Assembly: GCA_028015205.1 (NCBI GenBank)
Contig: CM051514.1
Location: 48,872,150-48,936,149 of the forward strand
Direction: 5' to 3'
DNA: 64,000 nt
DNA from: Mytilisepta virgata
Taxonomy: Eukaryota > Mollusca > Bivalvia > Mytilida > Mytilidae
Position 1 is the stretch's first letter; each line of letters opens with the position of its first letter. The notes under the pieces are model-generated. The model saw only the letters and a program-made list of their open reading frames with translations, was not told the DNA's origin and made no database searches. Both the position numbers and the translations under genes were made by a program. This document shows, piece after piece, positions 46,601 through 56,768 of the stretch.

Positions 46601-49600
46601 AGTGAACAAGGTTAAGTTTTGGTGGTCAAGTCCATATCTCAGATACTATAAGCAATAGGTCTACTATATTTGGTGTATGGAAGGATTCTAAGGTGTAATG
46701 TCCAACTGGCAGGTGTCATCTGACCTTGACCTCATTTTCATGTTTCAGTGGTTATAGTTAAGTTTTTGTGTTTTGCTCTGTTTTTTGAATACTGATATCA
46801 TTTACTTTCATTAGAAATACACGACAGGCGAGACATTTTTGTGTGTCCACTCTTGTTTTTGTAAAAATAAATTTTTACAAAAAAAAATTAAAAATTTCCA
46901 AAAAATGAAATATATATGCATACCTGTGCATTAAGGTTAATGCACAGAGATAGTATCATCAACTACTCCATAACCGCTCAAAGGAATTTGATGAAACTTT
47001 CTCTGTACATTAACCTTAATGCACAGATGTGCATATATATTTCATTTTTAGAAAATTTTTGTAAAAATTTACATTTTGAAAAAAAAGGGTGTGGGTCAAA
47101 ACTTCTATCCTCAACTACTCCATAACCACTCAAAGAAATTTGATGAAACTTTCTCTGTCCATTAACCTTAATGCAAAGGTGTGCAAATATATTTCCTTTT
47201 TAGAAAATTTACCCTTAAGAATGGTTATCGCGATGAAGTGCAATTAAAAATGGATATCTTGCTAATTGCCCTTTACCAGCACCCTTCCATTTTCATTTTC
47301 AGGCTGGAGTACTGTTACATTACAGTATTGGTCAGCTATCAGACAACATAATACATGGATAATTAATGATACTACAATACAATACGAAATAAATTTTCTG
47401 ATATTTTACAACAGCACAATACGAAATAAATTTTCTGATATTTTACTACAACACAATACGAAATAAATTTTCTGATATTCCGGGAAAAAAACCTACCTAC
47501 CGGCCGTAACCGAAAACACATTTTTTTTCCTCATATTGTATCCGTCCTAAACCGCACGCTATAATTTAACGAAACTTTATCAGACTATCATATAATGCCA
47601 TTTTGCACCTCCTGTATTGTTTGTTGCCAAAATCATTTTTGTCTCGCCTGCGACAAAAAGTCGTGGAGGCGAGATATAGGTATTACTTTCCGGCCGTGGC
47701 GGCGGCGTATACTCTTTTAAAAAACTTTAATAACTTTGAACATGTAATACCTACAATTAAGATTTATGGTCCACAAGGTAGCTTATTGTATAAGGATTGC
47801 CACAGTATACTTATTTTGTGACCCTGACCTCATTTTCATGGTCCACTGACTTCACAAACATGAATTTAAAATCTGTGTCCAAGTTTCGTGGTTAAATCCA
47901 TTTCTCAGCAACTGTAATACCTAGGTCAACCATATTTGGTCTATATATAGTTCTTAGAGGGTACATGCCAGTCTGACACTTGCTTGGGACCTTGACCGCA
48001 ATTTCATGCTTGAGTGACTTTGTCACTTTTTCGTGGTTAAGGCCATTTCTCAGAAACGAATGCCTAGACCTACTGTATTTGGTATATTGATAGTTCTTGA
48101 TGGGGACATGCCAGTCTGACACTTGTCTCTGGACCTTGACCTCAATTTCATGGTTGGGTGACTTTTATCCAAATTTCTTGATTAAGTCATTTTTTAAGCA
48201 ACTGTAATACCTAGACTCATTCGTGTTTGGTCTAGAGATAGTTCTTAGTGGGTACATGCAAGTCTGACACCTGTCTCTGGACTTTGACCTCAATTGCATG
48301 CTTGAGTGACTTTGTCACATTTTCGAGACTAGGTCCATTTCTCAGCAACTTTAATACCTAGACCCACCATATTTTGTCAATAGATAGTTCTTAGTGGATA
48401 CGTGTCGGTATGACACCTGCCTTTTGACCTTGACATCAATTTCTTTTAACACATTTTCCTTTGACTTGCAAAAGTCAGTATTAGATAATCATTATTTTGT
48501 GTCCATGTGCATACTCAGGCGAGACATGTAGTGTGTCCACTCTTGTTGGGAACTGTTTTACTTTTGGAAAAAGACGGGGTGCAGGGTATCCATTTTGTAT
48601 CTGCAACTCGTCCTTAAACAGTCTTATCATAATTTAATGAAACTTTCTCAGATTCTTAATCATATAATGCCATTGTGCACCTATTGTGTTTGTGGCCAAA
48701 ATCATCAAATTCCTTTTGGGGAACTGATTTTCTTTTTGAAAGGGGGGTGGGGGGGGGGGGGGGGGGTTACGCAACACTTAAAGTATCATGTTCTTAACTA
48801 TTATACAGTATTATGTTATCTTTTCATCAATCATATATACTTTAAATATTTAATGTAATGATTATTTTCTTCAACATTATAAAGACTTAATTATTGAAAA
48901 AACATGTATCAATTTTTGAAAATACCAAGAAGGCAACAATGACAGCGGTGATGGGAGAGGTTAGGCGTTACCCATTGTTTCATGAAGTTCTAAACATGAT
49001 CAAATTTTGGAAAAGATTATCAGAAAAAAATTGACTCACTCATTATGTATACCGTGTTTTCCTGCCTATATAGGTCGAGACTTTTTTACATTAAAATGAC
49101 CATTTTACCATTATAAGTCTATGGAGAAAGTATCAATTAAACCTTTAGGCCACATAGTCTTAATTAGTCCAGAAAATACAGTACTTGTACTTTGGTTTTT
49201 TTTTCGCTTAACCTTATGGGAACATATGCATTTAATAAAGTAATATTTAAATTAAAACAATCAAGAAATGCTTAGATATATTGAATTTATCCAACCTTCT
49301 AAAAATTTTGCATAACAGAATATATTTATTAATAATTTTGTGAAATTTTGGCTTAAAAAAGGGTGATAACCCAACATTGTTTACAAAAATACAAACAAGT
49401 TATAACTTGTCATCGTTGTTGACAGCCACAAGTTAACCGTCATGACCGTGAAATGATAGGTTCAGTATAAAAAAAGAATGAATTAACAAACAGTTCTGTA
49501 CTTTTCATGTTAAGGAGGATGTTAAAAAGAAAAAATATTCATTTACAATTAAAGTTGGATGGCTTTTGTAAACAATTTATTTTTCCACGGAAGTTGAGGT

Positions 49601-52600
49601 TGCCTGCATGTGGGGTCGTTGGATTGGTCCGAAATGTGAGTCTCGATCATGCCTAATGGGTGGGATATCACATGTATGATTCTTTAAGAAGGGTACCTAT
49701 TTTGTATAATCAACTCCTCCTACAGTTTTCAATGCAGTCTTCAAACTTGCTGTAACATTACATATTCTTATAGTCTTCATTTCATCAATTATAATAACAT
49801 TTACAAATTTCCACTCCTTAGTCATTGTTAAGTAATGTGACTCGGCCATTTGATTTTTTGACCAATTTTTTTGCTCACCTGACCCAAAGATGATATACTC
49901 ATCACTTGGCGTCCAGCGTCGGGCACCGTCCGTTAACTTTTACAAAATTCTTCTCTTCTAAAACTACTGGGCCAAATGGAGCCAAACTTGGCCAAAAAGC
50001 ATCATTAGGGTATCTAGTTTAAAAACAGTTCCGATGACCCCGCCTTCTAACCGAAATGGGCGACATGGCTAAAAACGGAACATAGCGGGGAAATTGCAGT
50101 TTTTGTCTCGCCTGCGACAAATAGTCGAGATAAAGGTATTACTTTCCGTCTACGGCGGCATAAAATTCTTTTTAAAACTTTAATAACTTTTCACGTGTAA
50201 TCCCTACAATTAACATTTATGGTCCACAAGGTAGCTTATTGTATAAGATTTGCCGCAGTATACTTGCCTTGTGACCCTGACATCATTTTCATGGTTCACT
50301 GACTAAATCATAAATGTGAATTTAAAATCTGCGTCACATTTTCGTGGTTAAGTCCATTACTCACAAACTAGAATACCTAGACCCAACATATTTGGTCAGT
50401 AGATAGTTCTTGCTGGGTACATGTCAGTCTGACACCTGGCATGGGACCTTGACCTCAATTTCATGTTTGAGTGACTTTGTCACTTTTTCGTGATTAAGTC
50501 CATTTCTCAGAAACTGTAATACCTAGGCCAACCATATTTGGTCTATAGATAGTTCTTGGTGGGCACATGCCAGTCTGACACATGGCTTGGAATCTTGACC
50601 TCAATTTCATCTTTGAGTGACTTTGTCACTTTTTCATGGTTAAGTTCATTTCTCAGCAACTAGAATATTTAGTCAATAGATAGTTCTTGCTGGGTACAAG
50701 TCTGGCAACTGGTTTGAGACCTTGACCTCAATTTCATGCTTGAGTGACTTTGTCGCTTTTTCGTGGTTAAGTCCATTTCTCAGCAACTAGAATACCTAGA
50801 CCCACTGTATTTGGTCTCTTGATAGTTCTTGGTGGGTACATGCCAATCTGACACTTGTCTCTGGACCTTGACCTCAATTTAATGGTTGAGTGACTTTCAT
50901 CCAAATTTCTTGATTAACTAATATCTAGACCCATCCGTGTTTGGTCTATAGATAGTTCTTAATGGGTACATGCAAGTCTGACCCCAGTCTCTGGACTTTG
51001 ACCTCAATTGCATGCTTGAGTGACCTTTGTCACATTTTCCAGATTAGGTCCATTTCTCAGCATGACCTTTTTTACATTAAAATGACCTCAATTTCTTTTA
51101 ATGCATTTTCCTTTGACTTTCAAAAGTCGGGTATTAGATAATCATTATTCTGTGTCCATGTGCATACCAGGCAAGAAATGTAGTGTGTCCACTCTTGTTG
51201 TCTTATATTTCAAAAACTAAAGCATTTAGAGCAAAACTGAAAGTGGTAAATTTCATCAGGTCAAGATCTACCAGCCATGAAATTTTAAGACAAATCAGTC
51301 AACCCTTTGTTGATTTTTTTTGCCCCTGAATTGTACATTTTAAGGAAATTTTGCAGTGTTAGGTTATTCACTTGAAAATTATTAGATAAAGACAAACTGT
51401 TAACAGCAAACAAGTCAACATGACCAAAACTGTCAATTGACCCCTTAAACATGTTAAAGGAGATTTTGCCCGTGAAAGATTAGTAATTATCAGTAAAAAT
51501 AATGGTCTGACATTGTCATAGATGTTACGACCATAACTTGAAGAAATAAATTATATGGTAGCTGTACAAGTAAAATGGAGGGTCAAGAGTCAAGGTCATT
51601 CAAAAAGTCCCTGGCACAATTTAGATTCAGAACCCTATAATTTACCTGTACAAGTCAAAAAGAAAGGTCAAGAGTCAATGCCATTGAAACTATCCATAGC
51701 AACAGATGAAAAAGCTCAAGCAACCATATATATTTGGGTTCAGGATTCTATAATTTAGCTGTACAAGTCAATATTAAGCTCTTGGGAGCTTGTTAAATTA
51801 CAAATCTTTCCCAAGTGGAGCGCAGCGGAGCGAGGGAAGACAACGAACTATAAAAATGAAGATTTTCCAGTTCTCCACTTTTGAAATAGTATAAGGCCAT
51901 ACCAAATTTATCTTTAGTTTTTTGGATTTTGACGCTCCTATTTTTGGACAATGTGAATTTTAGACTTTGAAGCAATGGTACTTAGGAGGTTCCCTTTCAG
52001 AAATGCGTCCAATGACCTGGACTGTAAACCAAAATGGCCGGCACAGCCGAACTTGGTTTAACGTAGGTCACTATGGGAAAATTCATTGAAAAATCTTTTT
52101 GTATGTAACCACTTGACCAATTGGAACCAGACTTGGCAGCAATTGTCCTTAGATGGCCCTATTTCAGAATTTTGTGCAATGAGCCGGATAGTGAACTAAT
52201 TAAAAAATCCCTAGCAACCATATATATTTGGATTAAGGACCTTATAATTTACCTGTACAAGTCAAAAAGAAAGGTCAAGGGTCAAGGTCATTGAAAAAGT
52301 CCATAGCAACCGATGAAAAAGTCCCTAGCAACCATATTTATTTGGATTCAGGACCCTACAATTTACCTGTTCAAGTTAAAATGGAAGGTCAAGAGTCAAT
52401 GCCATTGAAAAAGTCCATAGCAACCGATGAAAAAGTCCCTAGCAACCGATGAAAAAGTCCCTAGCAACCATATAAAGTTAGGTTAAGGACTTTATAATTT
52501 ACCTATACAAATTAAGAAGAAAGATCAAGAGTCAATGCCATTGAAAAAGTCCATAGCAACAGATGAAAAAGTCCCTAGCAACCATATATATTTCGGTTCA

Positions 52601-54521
52601 GGACCGTAGTATTGACCTTTACAGCTAAAATATAGAATCCTGAACCTAATAGATATGGTTGCTAGGACCTTTTCATCAGTTGCTATGGACTTTTTCAATG
52701 GCATTAACTCTTGACCTTCAATTTTGACTTGAACAGGTAAATTGTACGGAGAAAATTGTGACGGTATACATTAAATAGCAAAATAATCATTGATGCAAGA
52801 TTTACTGGTACACAAAAGATAGGTGAGCGATTCAGGCTCTTGGGAGCCTCTTGTTTTTTGTACCCACAGTTTCTCAAACCTGCCTTATCAGAGGTTAATA
52901 ATACTGTAAGATCCTAGTACGTAGATGTGCGCATGAGAAGTATGTCCTGGTCCAATACTTTTTCCCGTATTTATACTCTTTCGGACTTAGAAATTCTGTT
53001 ATAGTCCATTACTTTAGTCTTTTATTAGATATGCACATAATAAGAATTTTATTGATCAATTACCTCCTCATAGCTTTGTTAAATAGGGCCTCAAAATTTT
53101 ATAACACAGATTTGATATCAGGTGTGTTTTTGAAAATTAACAGCAGCATGGGGTATAGTTAGTGACAGTTCTAGTTGTTTTTGTTTTTCAAAATTTTAGA
53201 CCCTGAGCACAAGTGATGAGTCGTAACTCGTCAAAATCTGCACATCTTGTGCATCAGGTTTTATATCAAATAATCCTGCCATGATTTTAAGGGTAAAGTT
53301 GTGCGAGAAATTATGACTATGTTCTAGACAGCAACTTCGTTAAAACTCCACCCTTTACTGCTACACTATAATACTGTTGGAATGTTTGGGAGTAGCCCCC
53401 ACCCCCTTTCCCAAGGTGTTGATATTTTATATTTGTCCAATAATACCAAATTTTAACTTACAATGATAAATAAAGTCCAGGTGAGCAAGACAGGCTCCTG
53501 GGAGCCTCTATTTATTATGATTAAATGATAAATTCATTTCAGCAATTGAGGCCCTAAGGAGTCTCTACTTAATATAATTAGATAATGCATTAAAACTACG
53601 GTTGTAATATATTCAGATATTTTGGTGTAGGGATTATTTAGCTTTAATTTTGGTACATTTGCAACATGCCAAAATATCCCATTTTGAGTTGAAATAATTT
53701 TTTTTGTTTACAGGAAGAAACCACGAGTTTATGTTGACAATGAGAAGAACAGAATGCTGAACAGGGTTGGTAAGCCCTATGGTTATGTTGCTGCAAGACC
53801 TATGTCTGAACCTGTGCGGTGGTCCAGACGAGTCCGAGGTCTGGAACCTGTTCCTGACATTCCCGCACCCCCTCCTTCTCCAGAAGTGGCTAGAGAGGCT
53901 CCTGAAGTCTCAATAGAAACTTCTGGTGAGTTAACTTTCTCAGTAGTCTTCTCTCCTGCATCAGAAGTTTCTGATATGGAAGAAGAGTCTAAAGAGAATG
54001 TTACACTGGAGGTGACCATTGGGCGTCTGCCAGAGGATTTGATGGCCAGTTTTTCAGTTTCTGAGGATTTGCCATCTTATCCTTTGGCAGAATCCACGCC
54101 TGCAGCTTCTGAAGCACCATCACCACAGGAAGTGTTATTTAGGGATGCCACACTTGTTTTGTCCGACTCAGATGAGATGATAGAGACGAGTGTTGACTTA
54201 TTTAACACAACTGTGGAGGTGATTGTTTCAGGGGAACAGGCCTGCACTTCTGTGACACCATCACCACGGATGGCGTTATTTAGGGATATCACACTTGTTT
54301 GGTCCGACTCAGATGAGATGATAGAGACGAGTGTTGACTTATTTAACACAACTGTGGAGGTGATTGTTTCAGGGGAACAGGACCATGGAGCAGCATCTCC
54401 ATGGGAAATTGTAGGGTATGGGGCTGTCATTGAAGATGAGGTGGCAACCCCTGTGGCGGAAAGAATTGTTCCTTTTCCAGATTGGCTAACATGCCTTTTT
54501 TGCAGTGGTGCAAGCATTTAA
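37620..54521 (+). CDS. uncharacterised acidic protein with a 47-residue tandem duplication, 273 aa
   Basis: The coding parts are 37620-37633 (ATG, MAVI plus CA) and 53714-54521. The first ends at CCA then GTAAGT, with an in-frame TGA two codons before the ATG. The second follows TTTTGTTTACAG, and its first G completes a Gln codon; the joined N-terminus is MAVIQKKPRVYVDNEKNRM. Exon 2 is long, has balanced codon use and ends in TAA. The protein has a basic N-terminus (residues 1-50, LNRVGKPYGYVAARP, WSRRVRG) and a Pro/Glu/Ser-rich, probably disordered middle. Then come two copies of a 47-residue unit (LFRDxTLVxSDSDEMIETSV, FNTTVEVIVSGEQ) encoded by a 141-bp direct repeat from 54117 and 54258. 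It ends PFPDWLTCLFCSGASI. No domain is recognised and no signal peptide is seen. The 16-kb intron is full of nested mobile elements. The terminal exon is strong; the pairing with the first is inferred. Frames on the opposite strand are shadows. Confidence 0.6.
38028..38430 (+). mobile_element. AGCTCACCTG-family element, 5' part
   Basis: It starts TTTTAGCTCACCTGACC followed by the imperfect palindrome TAGGGCTATGTGAGC. One or two core units follow (CACTGAAACCACTGGGAC, GACCAAACTTTGGTGG). No matching 3' end; it runs into the 175-bp tandem array. Confidence 0.6.
38430..39200. repeat. tandem array of about 175 bp, four to five copies
   Basis: Units contain TTTCTTTTTCCAAAAC, TTGCCATTGCCTTATA, CACAACTCCTC, AATGAAACTTTCTCAG and CATATAATGCCATTGTGCAC, recurring near 38441, 38641, 38811, 38990 and 39170. 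A G run of 16 expands the first unit (38482-38497). The array keeps a 216-residue minus frame open (38778-39428), which is repeat translation, not a gene. Single units recur at 47530-47640 and 48580-48700. Confidence 0.88.
39391..40402. repeat. fold-back element with about 105-bp arms
   Basis: The left arm 39391-39496 and right arm 40301-40402 are reverse complements with only a few differences, for example GATCTCTCATCGCTCCCG paired with CGGGAGCGATGAGAGATC. The central segment contains a separate inverted-repeat MITE (39650-40249), evidently nested. Confidence 0.85.
39650..40249. mobile_element. CAGGGCTTTCCA MITE, copy 1 (600 bp)
   Basis: Starts CAGGGCTTTCCAAAGTAG and ends TGGAAAGCCCTG, a 12-bp terminal inverted repeat. 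CAGGG starts are common in hAT-type elements. It shares over 90 percent of its length by eye with 42309-42930, including a GC-rich segment (GCGGCCCCCAGACC). An exact target duplication is not clear for this copy: AAGATC lies on both sides but is offset by three bases on the left. Confidence 0.85.
40403..41675. other. intronic stretch without recognised features
   Basis: No gene or repeat structure I can support. It is AT-rich, with one GC-richer patch around 41110-41180. Confidence 0.4.
41680..43605. repeat. tandem array of about 145 bp, eight to nine copies, interrupted by a MITE
   Basis: A distinct 5' segment (TTCGCCTCAACAAAGTTGAG, 41671-41690, forming a small hairpin) leads into units containing CACAGCCTCCCACC, AAATTAGGTCAC, CATTGACTTAGGTTAAG, CGTCCGAGTTCAGTTCTC and GACCTACAATCATATTACTT. 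The CAGCCTCCCAC motif recurs near 41945, 42090, 42228, 42980, 43118, 43282 and 43430. The gap at 42309-42930 is the inserted MITE. Confidence 0.88.
42309..42930. mobile_element. CAGGGCTTTCCA MITE, copy 2 (622 bp), inserted in the 145-bp array
   Basis: The ends are CAGAGCTTTCCA and TGGAAAGCCCTG. GTTCCA flanks both sides (42303-42308 and 42931-42936), and removing the element restores a normal array unit. It is 22 bp longer than copy 1 because CCTTTAGCTAAATATAGTTC is duplicated in tandem near 42490-42530. Confidence 0.9.
43957..44455 (+). mobile_element. AGCTCACCTG-family element, 5' part
   Basis: Starts TTAGCTCACCTGGCC, with GGCCAAGGGCC and then CATCACTTGGCGTCCGTCC. Three core units follow, about 155 bp apart (CTCCTCTGAAACCACTGGG, CTCCTCTGAAATAGCTTGG, TCTGGAACTGCTAAGCC). 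The 3' end is missing, replaced at about 44455 by a 160-bp-array element. Confidence 0.7.
44690..44995 (-). repeat. dispersed repeat, copy 2 of 3 (inverted)
   Basis: Reverse complement of 28130-28465 and 63010-63195 (CGACGCATTTCAAGGAGTT, AACATTTGGAAGACC). It directly follows the hairpin 3' end of a 160-bp-family element. Confidence 0.8.
45000..45540. other. intronic stretch, no feature
   Basis: AT-rich; nothing supported. Confidence 0.4.
46208..46856 (+). mobile_element. Helentron-like element, GTCGAGCC family, short form (1 core copy)
   Basis: Starts TGTCGAGCCTGCGAC, whose hairpin partner GTCGCAG-AAA-GCTCGAC follows immediately, then a CGG-rich patch. It ends CAGGCGAGACATTTTTG, then GTG-TGTC-CAC and TCTTGTT. 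The body shares most sequence with 61162-62531 but holds a single core unit (TATATTTGGTGTATGG at about 46663). It lies within the 160-bp repeat family, between T-rich flanks. Confidence 0.82.
47206..47639. repeat. mixed stretch with a 43-bp triplicate and a 175-bp-family unit
   Basis: CAATACGAAATAAATTTTCTG occurs three times at about 47380-47480, with a period near 43 bp. The segment 47530-47639 is a unit of the 38430-39200 family (CCTAAACCGCACGCTATAA, ATAATGCCATTTTGCAC). Confidence 0.65.
47640..48547 (+). mobile_element. Helentron-like element, GTCTCGCCTG family (4 core copies)
   Basis: 5' TGTCTCGCCTGCGAC and 3' CAGGCGAGACATGTAG are inverted complements over ten bases. The 3' end continues AGTG-TGTC-CACT then CTTGTT. 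Core units of about 135-150 bp (TTTCTCAGCAACTGTAATAC, ATTTGGTCTATA, GGGTACATGCCAGTCTGACA) occur four times. A CGG-rich patch follows the 5' hairpin, as in the sister family. Confidence 0.82.
48560..49868. other. intronic stretch with one 175-bp-family unit and a G run
   Basis: 48580-48710 is a diverged 175-bp-family unit. A G run of 18 lies at 48749-48766. Beyond that, TACCGTGTTTTCCTGCC at 49049 may be a repeat border, but nothing is certain, and no exon is seen. Confidence 0.5.
50104..51199 (+). mobile_element. Helentron-like element, GTCTCGCCTG family (5 core copies), nested
   Basis: 5' TGTCTCGCCTGCGAC and 3' AGTG-TGTC-CACT then CTTGTT match the 47640-48547 element. The subterminal CAGGCAAGAAATG has decayed. 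Five core units (ATTTGGTC near 50387, 50535, 50665, 50808, 50938). Confidence 0.82.
51215..52760 (-). repeat. inverted counterpart of the 30300-31000 repeat, amplified
   Basis: TCAAGATCTACCAGCCATGA, GACCAAAACTGTCAATTGAC and the iterated GGTCAAGAGTCAATGCCATT / AGTCCCTAGCAACCATATA are reverse complements of the 30.3-31.0 kb block. There are about six iterations here against three there. A unique insert lies at about 51780-52200. Confidence 0.85.
52860..53713. mobile_element. further AGCTCACCTG-family 3' end before the terminal exon
   Basis: CAGGTGAGCAAGAC followed by the hairpin AGGCTC-CTGG-GAGCCT and CTATTT ends at about 53510. The matching 5' end was not found. From 53511 to 53713 the sequence is ordinary AT-rich intron ending in the TTTTGTTTACAG acceptor. 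Confidence 0.55.
54117..54398 (+). repeat. 141-bp in-frame coding tandem duplication
   Basis: Two direct copies begin CCATCACCAC at 54117 and 54258. They are nearly identical over GTCCGACTCAGATGAGATG and beyond, giving two 47-residue protein units. Few differences between copies suggest recent duplication or gene conversion. Confidence 0.92.
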
Positions 54522-54674
54522 TATTTTTGTTTTTGTTTTGTTCGTTAAAAGATTTTTATATTTATCATTTTCAAAATTAATTTGCTTCAAAAACTTTTAA
54601 GGATTTTTTTTTGTTTCCAAAACTTTAGTAGGGATTTAGTAGTAACTATTTTTTTAGAGAATACATTTATTTTT

Positions 54675-55206
54675 CGCTCACCTGGGATAAAGGCTGTCGT
54701 CTGTTAATTTTTCACATTTTGATCTTCTCCTCTGAAACTACTTGGCAGATTGTAACCAAACTTGGTAGGAATGATGTATTGAAGGACATCTATAAATGAT
54801 CCACCATTGGTTCCGATTGGATAAACAACATGGCCAACAAAGGCCATCTTCTATTTTTATTGGCCAATTTCCAAAAATCTTCTCTGAAACTACATATTGA
54901 AATGTTTTGAAACCTACCCTCTACAAACAATCCACTTGATGACAGCTGAGGCTGTTCAAAGTTTCCATTGAATCTATATATGGGAAAAGACTTTTTTGTC
55001 GTTTGCCCAGAAACTAATAGGCAGACTTTAACCAAGTTGGCAAGTATCTCATATTGAAAGATAGATGCAAATGATCCACCTATTTTGAGGTCAAATGTCA
55101 AATATCAAGATTACTTTTGACATTTAATGTGTTTCTTTGAAAGCCTTGTGGATACAAAAGAGCTTACGTTTTATAATGGCCAAATAGATGCCAGGTGAGC
55201 CTCTAG
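54675..55206 (+). mobile_element. AGCTCACCTG-family element, near-complete (about 530 bp)
   Basis: 5' CGCTCACCTGGGATAAAGG; core units with CTCCTCTGAAACTACTTGG and AACCAAACTTGGTAGG; near the 3' end AGCCTTGTGGATAC, then GCCAGGTGAGCCTCTAGTT. The 3' hairpin is shortened compared with other members. It lies just 150 bp after the stop codon of the 273-aa gene. Confidence 0.75.
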
Positions 55207-55815
55207 TTTTTATTTTTATTTTTATAAAGGATTTTGGTGTAATATTGCCTTTAAAGTTAATGTGCATTAGTTCAAAATACTTTAAATATTTTAAATAATA
55301 TTTATACTCAATTAAATATTAAATAAAGATTGTCTAAATTTTCTGATTGCACAACAGATTTACGAAGAACAAATTTTTTTTTATATCAAGTTGGTTTTGA
55401 TACATCATGAGTTATCTCCCTTCTATTGAAGCCTCAGTATTATGAGATGTTAGTAATCTGGTCGTACTTATAATCTCCTTTTGATCATTTGGTCATGATT
55501 TTGTCAAAGGCAAGAGATTACCCAGCTTATGGCCAGTATTTGCAAAACTGATAGAAAATTTTCTCAGTTCAATCAGAATGGGCAGTTCATAAGAATGTAT
55601 ATTTCTGAAACTTTAGTAAATGCAGTATATGATATTTGTAAAATTGGTTCCTTACCTGTAATTTAAATTATGTGACAGTTGCAAGGAACCATGTGAAAAG
55701 ATGTGTATGCATATTTCTTTCTGAGGATTTGAACAATTGTCATTCAATAGTTGTGGGACGATTAATTGCAAATTATATGCAGTTGTTCAGAGATGAACAT
55801 AGCTTAACATACAAC
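55207..55815. other. stretch without recognised features
   Basis: AT-rich; no gene or repeat supported. Confidence 0.4.
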
Positions 55816-55819
55816 CCTA

Positions 55820-56768
55820 TAGGAGCTTCATGTTTGAAACCACAAAGCTAATTGGAACCAAACTTGACAACAATGGTCTTTAGGCAGATCCTCTTTCAGA
55901 ATTATATCTGATTACCCTAGTGCCTGCTGTCCAAGATTGCTACCAGAGCCAAATAACATTGGATCGTATCGGAAATTATTTTTAAGATCTTTTTCTTGTC
56001 TGAAAACGAAGTCAATTTGAACAAAACTTGGCAGAAAGTCCTCTGTAAGAATTGTATGCGATGACCCCACCATCCAAAATAGTGCCAGATCCAAACATAG
56101 TTTAACATAGGATCTTGAGGCAAAATTCATTGAAAGATCTTATTTGAAACCAGTGAAGAATTTGGCAAAACCATTGAGACATGTCCAATGTAATCTGTGT
56201 TGATTACAGAAGGTCCATCCTCTTTTAATATCCATTGTAATCTTTACTGATTTTAGGAGGTAAGTCCATCGTTCGTAAACTGTAGTTGTTCAAATTTTCC
56301 ATTCAAACCATATGGGGAAAGACATTTTTGTCAATTGCTCAGGAACTAATAGGCAGATTGTAACCAAACTTGGTATGAATGATGAATGGAAGGACCTCTA
56401 CAAACGATGTACCATTGGTTCTGGTTGGATGAACAACATGGCCGCCACAGGCCGTCTTTGATTTTTATTGGCCAATTTAAAAAAATCGGGGTTCTCCTCT
56501 GAAACTACATTATGAAATGTTTTGAAACTTTGCAGGATTGATGACAACAAATGATCCACTTTTGATATTCATATGATCAACCAACAGCTGGAAAAGGACT
56601 TTTTTGTCTTTTTATCAGGAACTAATGTACCAAAGTTAGCAAGGCATATTCAAATGATCTGTCCTTTTTTTTTTGGTCAAAAGTAAAATATCAAGGTTTC
56701 TTTAGCAGCAAATGGCCTAATAAAAGCCACATGACTGGTATAGGCTCACCTCCGGAAGAACCTCTTGT
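55820..56768 (+). mobile_element. AGCTCACCTG-family element, 3' part
   Basis: At least three core units (GGAACCAAACTTGACAAC, AACCAAACTTGGTATG, CTCTGAAACTACATTATG) lead to a decayed 3' end, AGGCTCACCTCCGGAAG then AACCTCTTGTT. Two overlapping minus frames at 55912-56130 come from this repeat. Confidence 0.65.

Larger units (their letters stand above)
44510..47205. repeat. 160-bp core repeat family, broken up by other insertions
   Basis: Units containing CTCAACTACTC, AACCGCTCAAAGGAATTTG, ATGAAACTTTCTCTG, TTAACCTTAATGCACAGG and TATATTTCATTTTTAG occur near 44525, 45615, 45780, 46960 and 47110, plus an inverted partial unit at 46865-46950. A 5' end TGTGTCGCCTGCGGAACGC stands at 45545. A 3' end CCGCAGGCGACACATG followed by the hairpin TCTTCC-TT-GGAAGA stands at 44650-44685. 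The two ends are inverted complements. Confidence 0.75.
49870..52854 (+). mobile_element. AGCTCACCTG-family composite with nested elements
   Basis: The 5' end TTTGCTCACCTGACCC leads into core units (AAACTACTGGGCCAAATGG, GCCAAACTTGGCC). At 50104 a GTCTCGCCTG element is inserted. After it comes the inverted copy of the 30300-31000 repeat. The 3' end at about 52820-52854 is AGGTGAGCGATTC, then the hairpin AGGCTC-TTGG-GAGCCT and CTTGTT. Whether 5' and 3' ends belong to one original element is inferred. Confidence 0.6.

Noticed and set aside
53783..54517. Two minus frames (78 and 146 residues) opposite the terminal exon of the 273-aa gene
   Set aside because: The sense frame is longer and has splice support with matching phase. 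The minus frames mirror the Ser/Glu-rich sense codons.
55912..56130. Two overlapping minus frames of about 70 residues
   Set aside because: Both are in the tandem core of a mobile element; neither has a recognisable domain.
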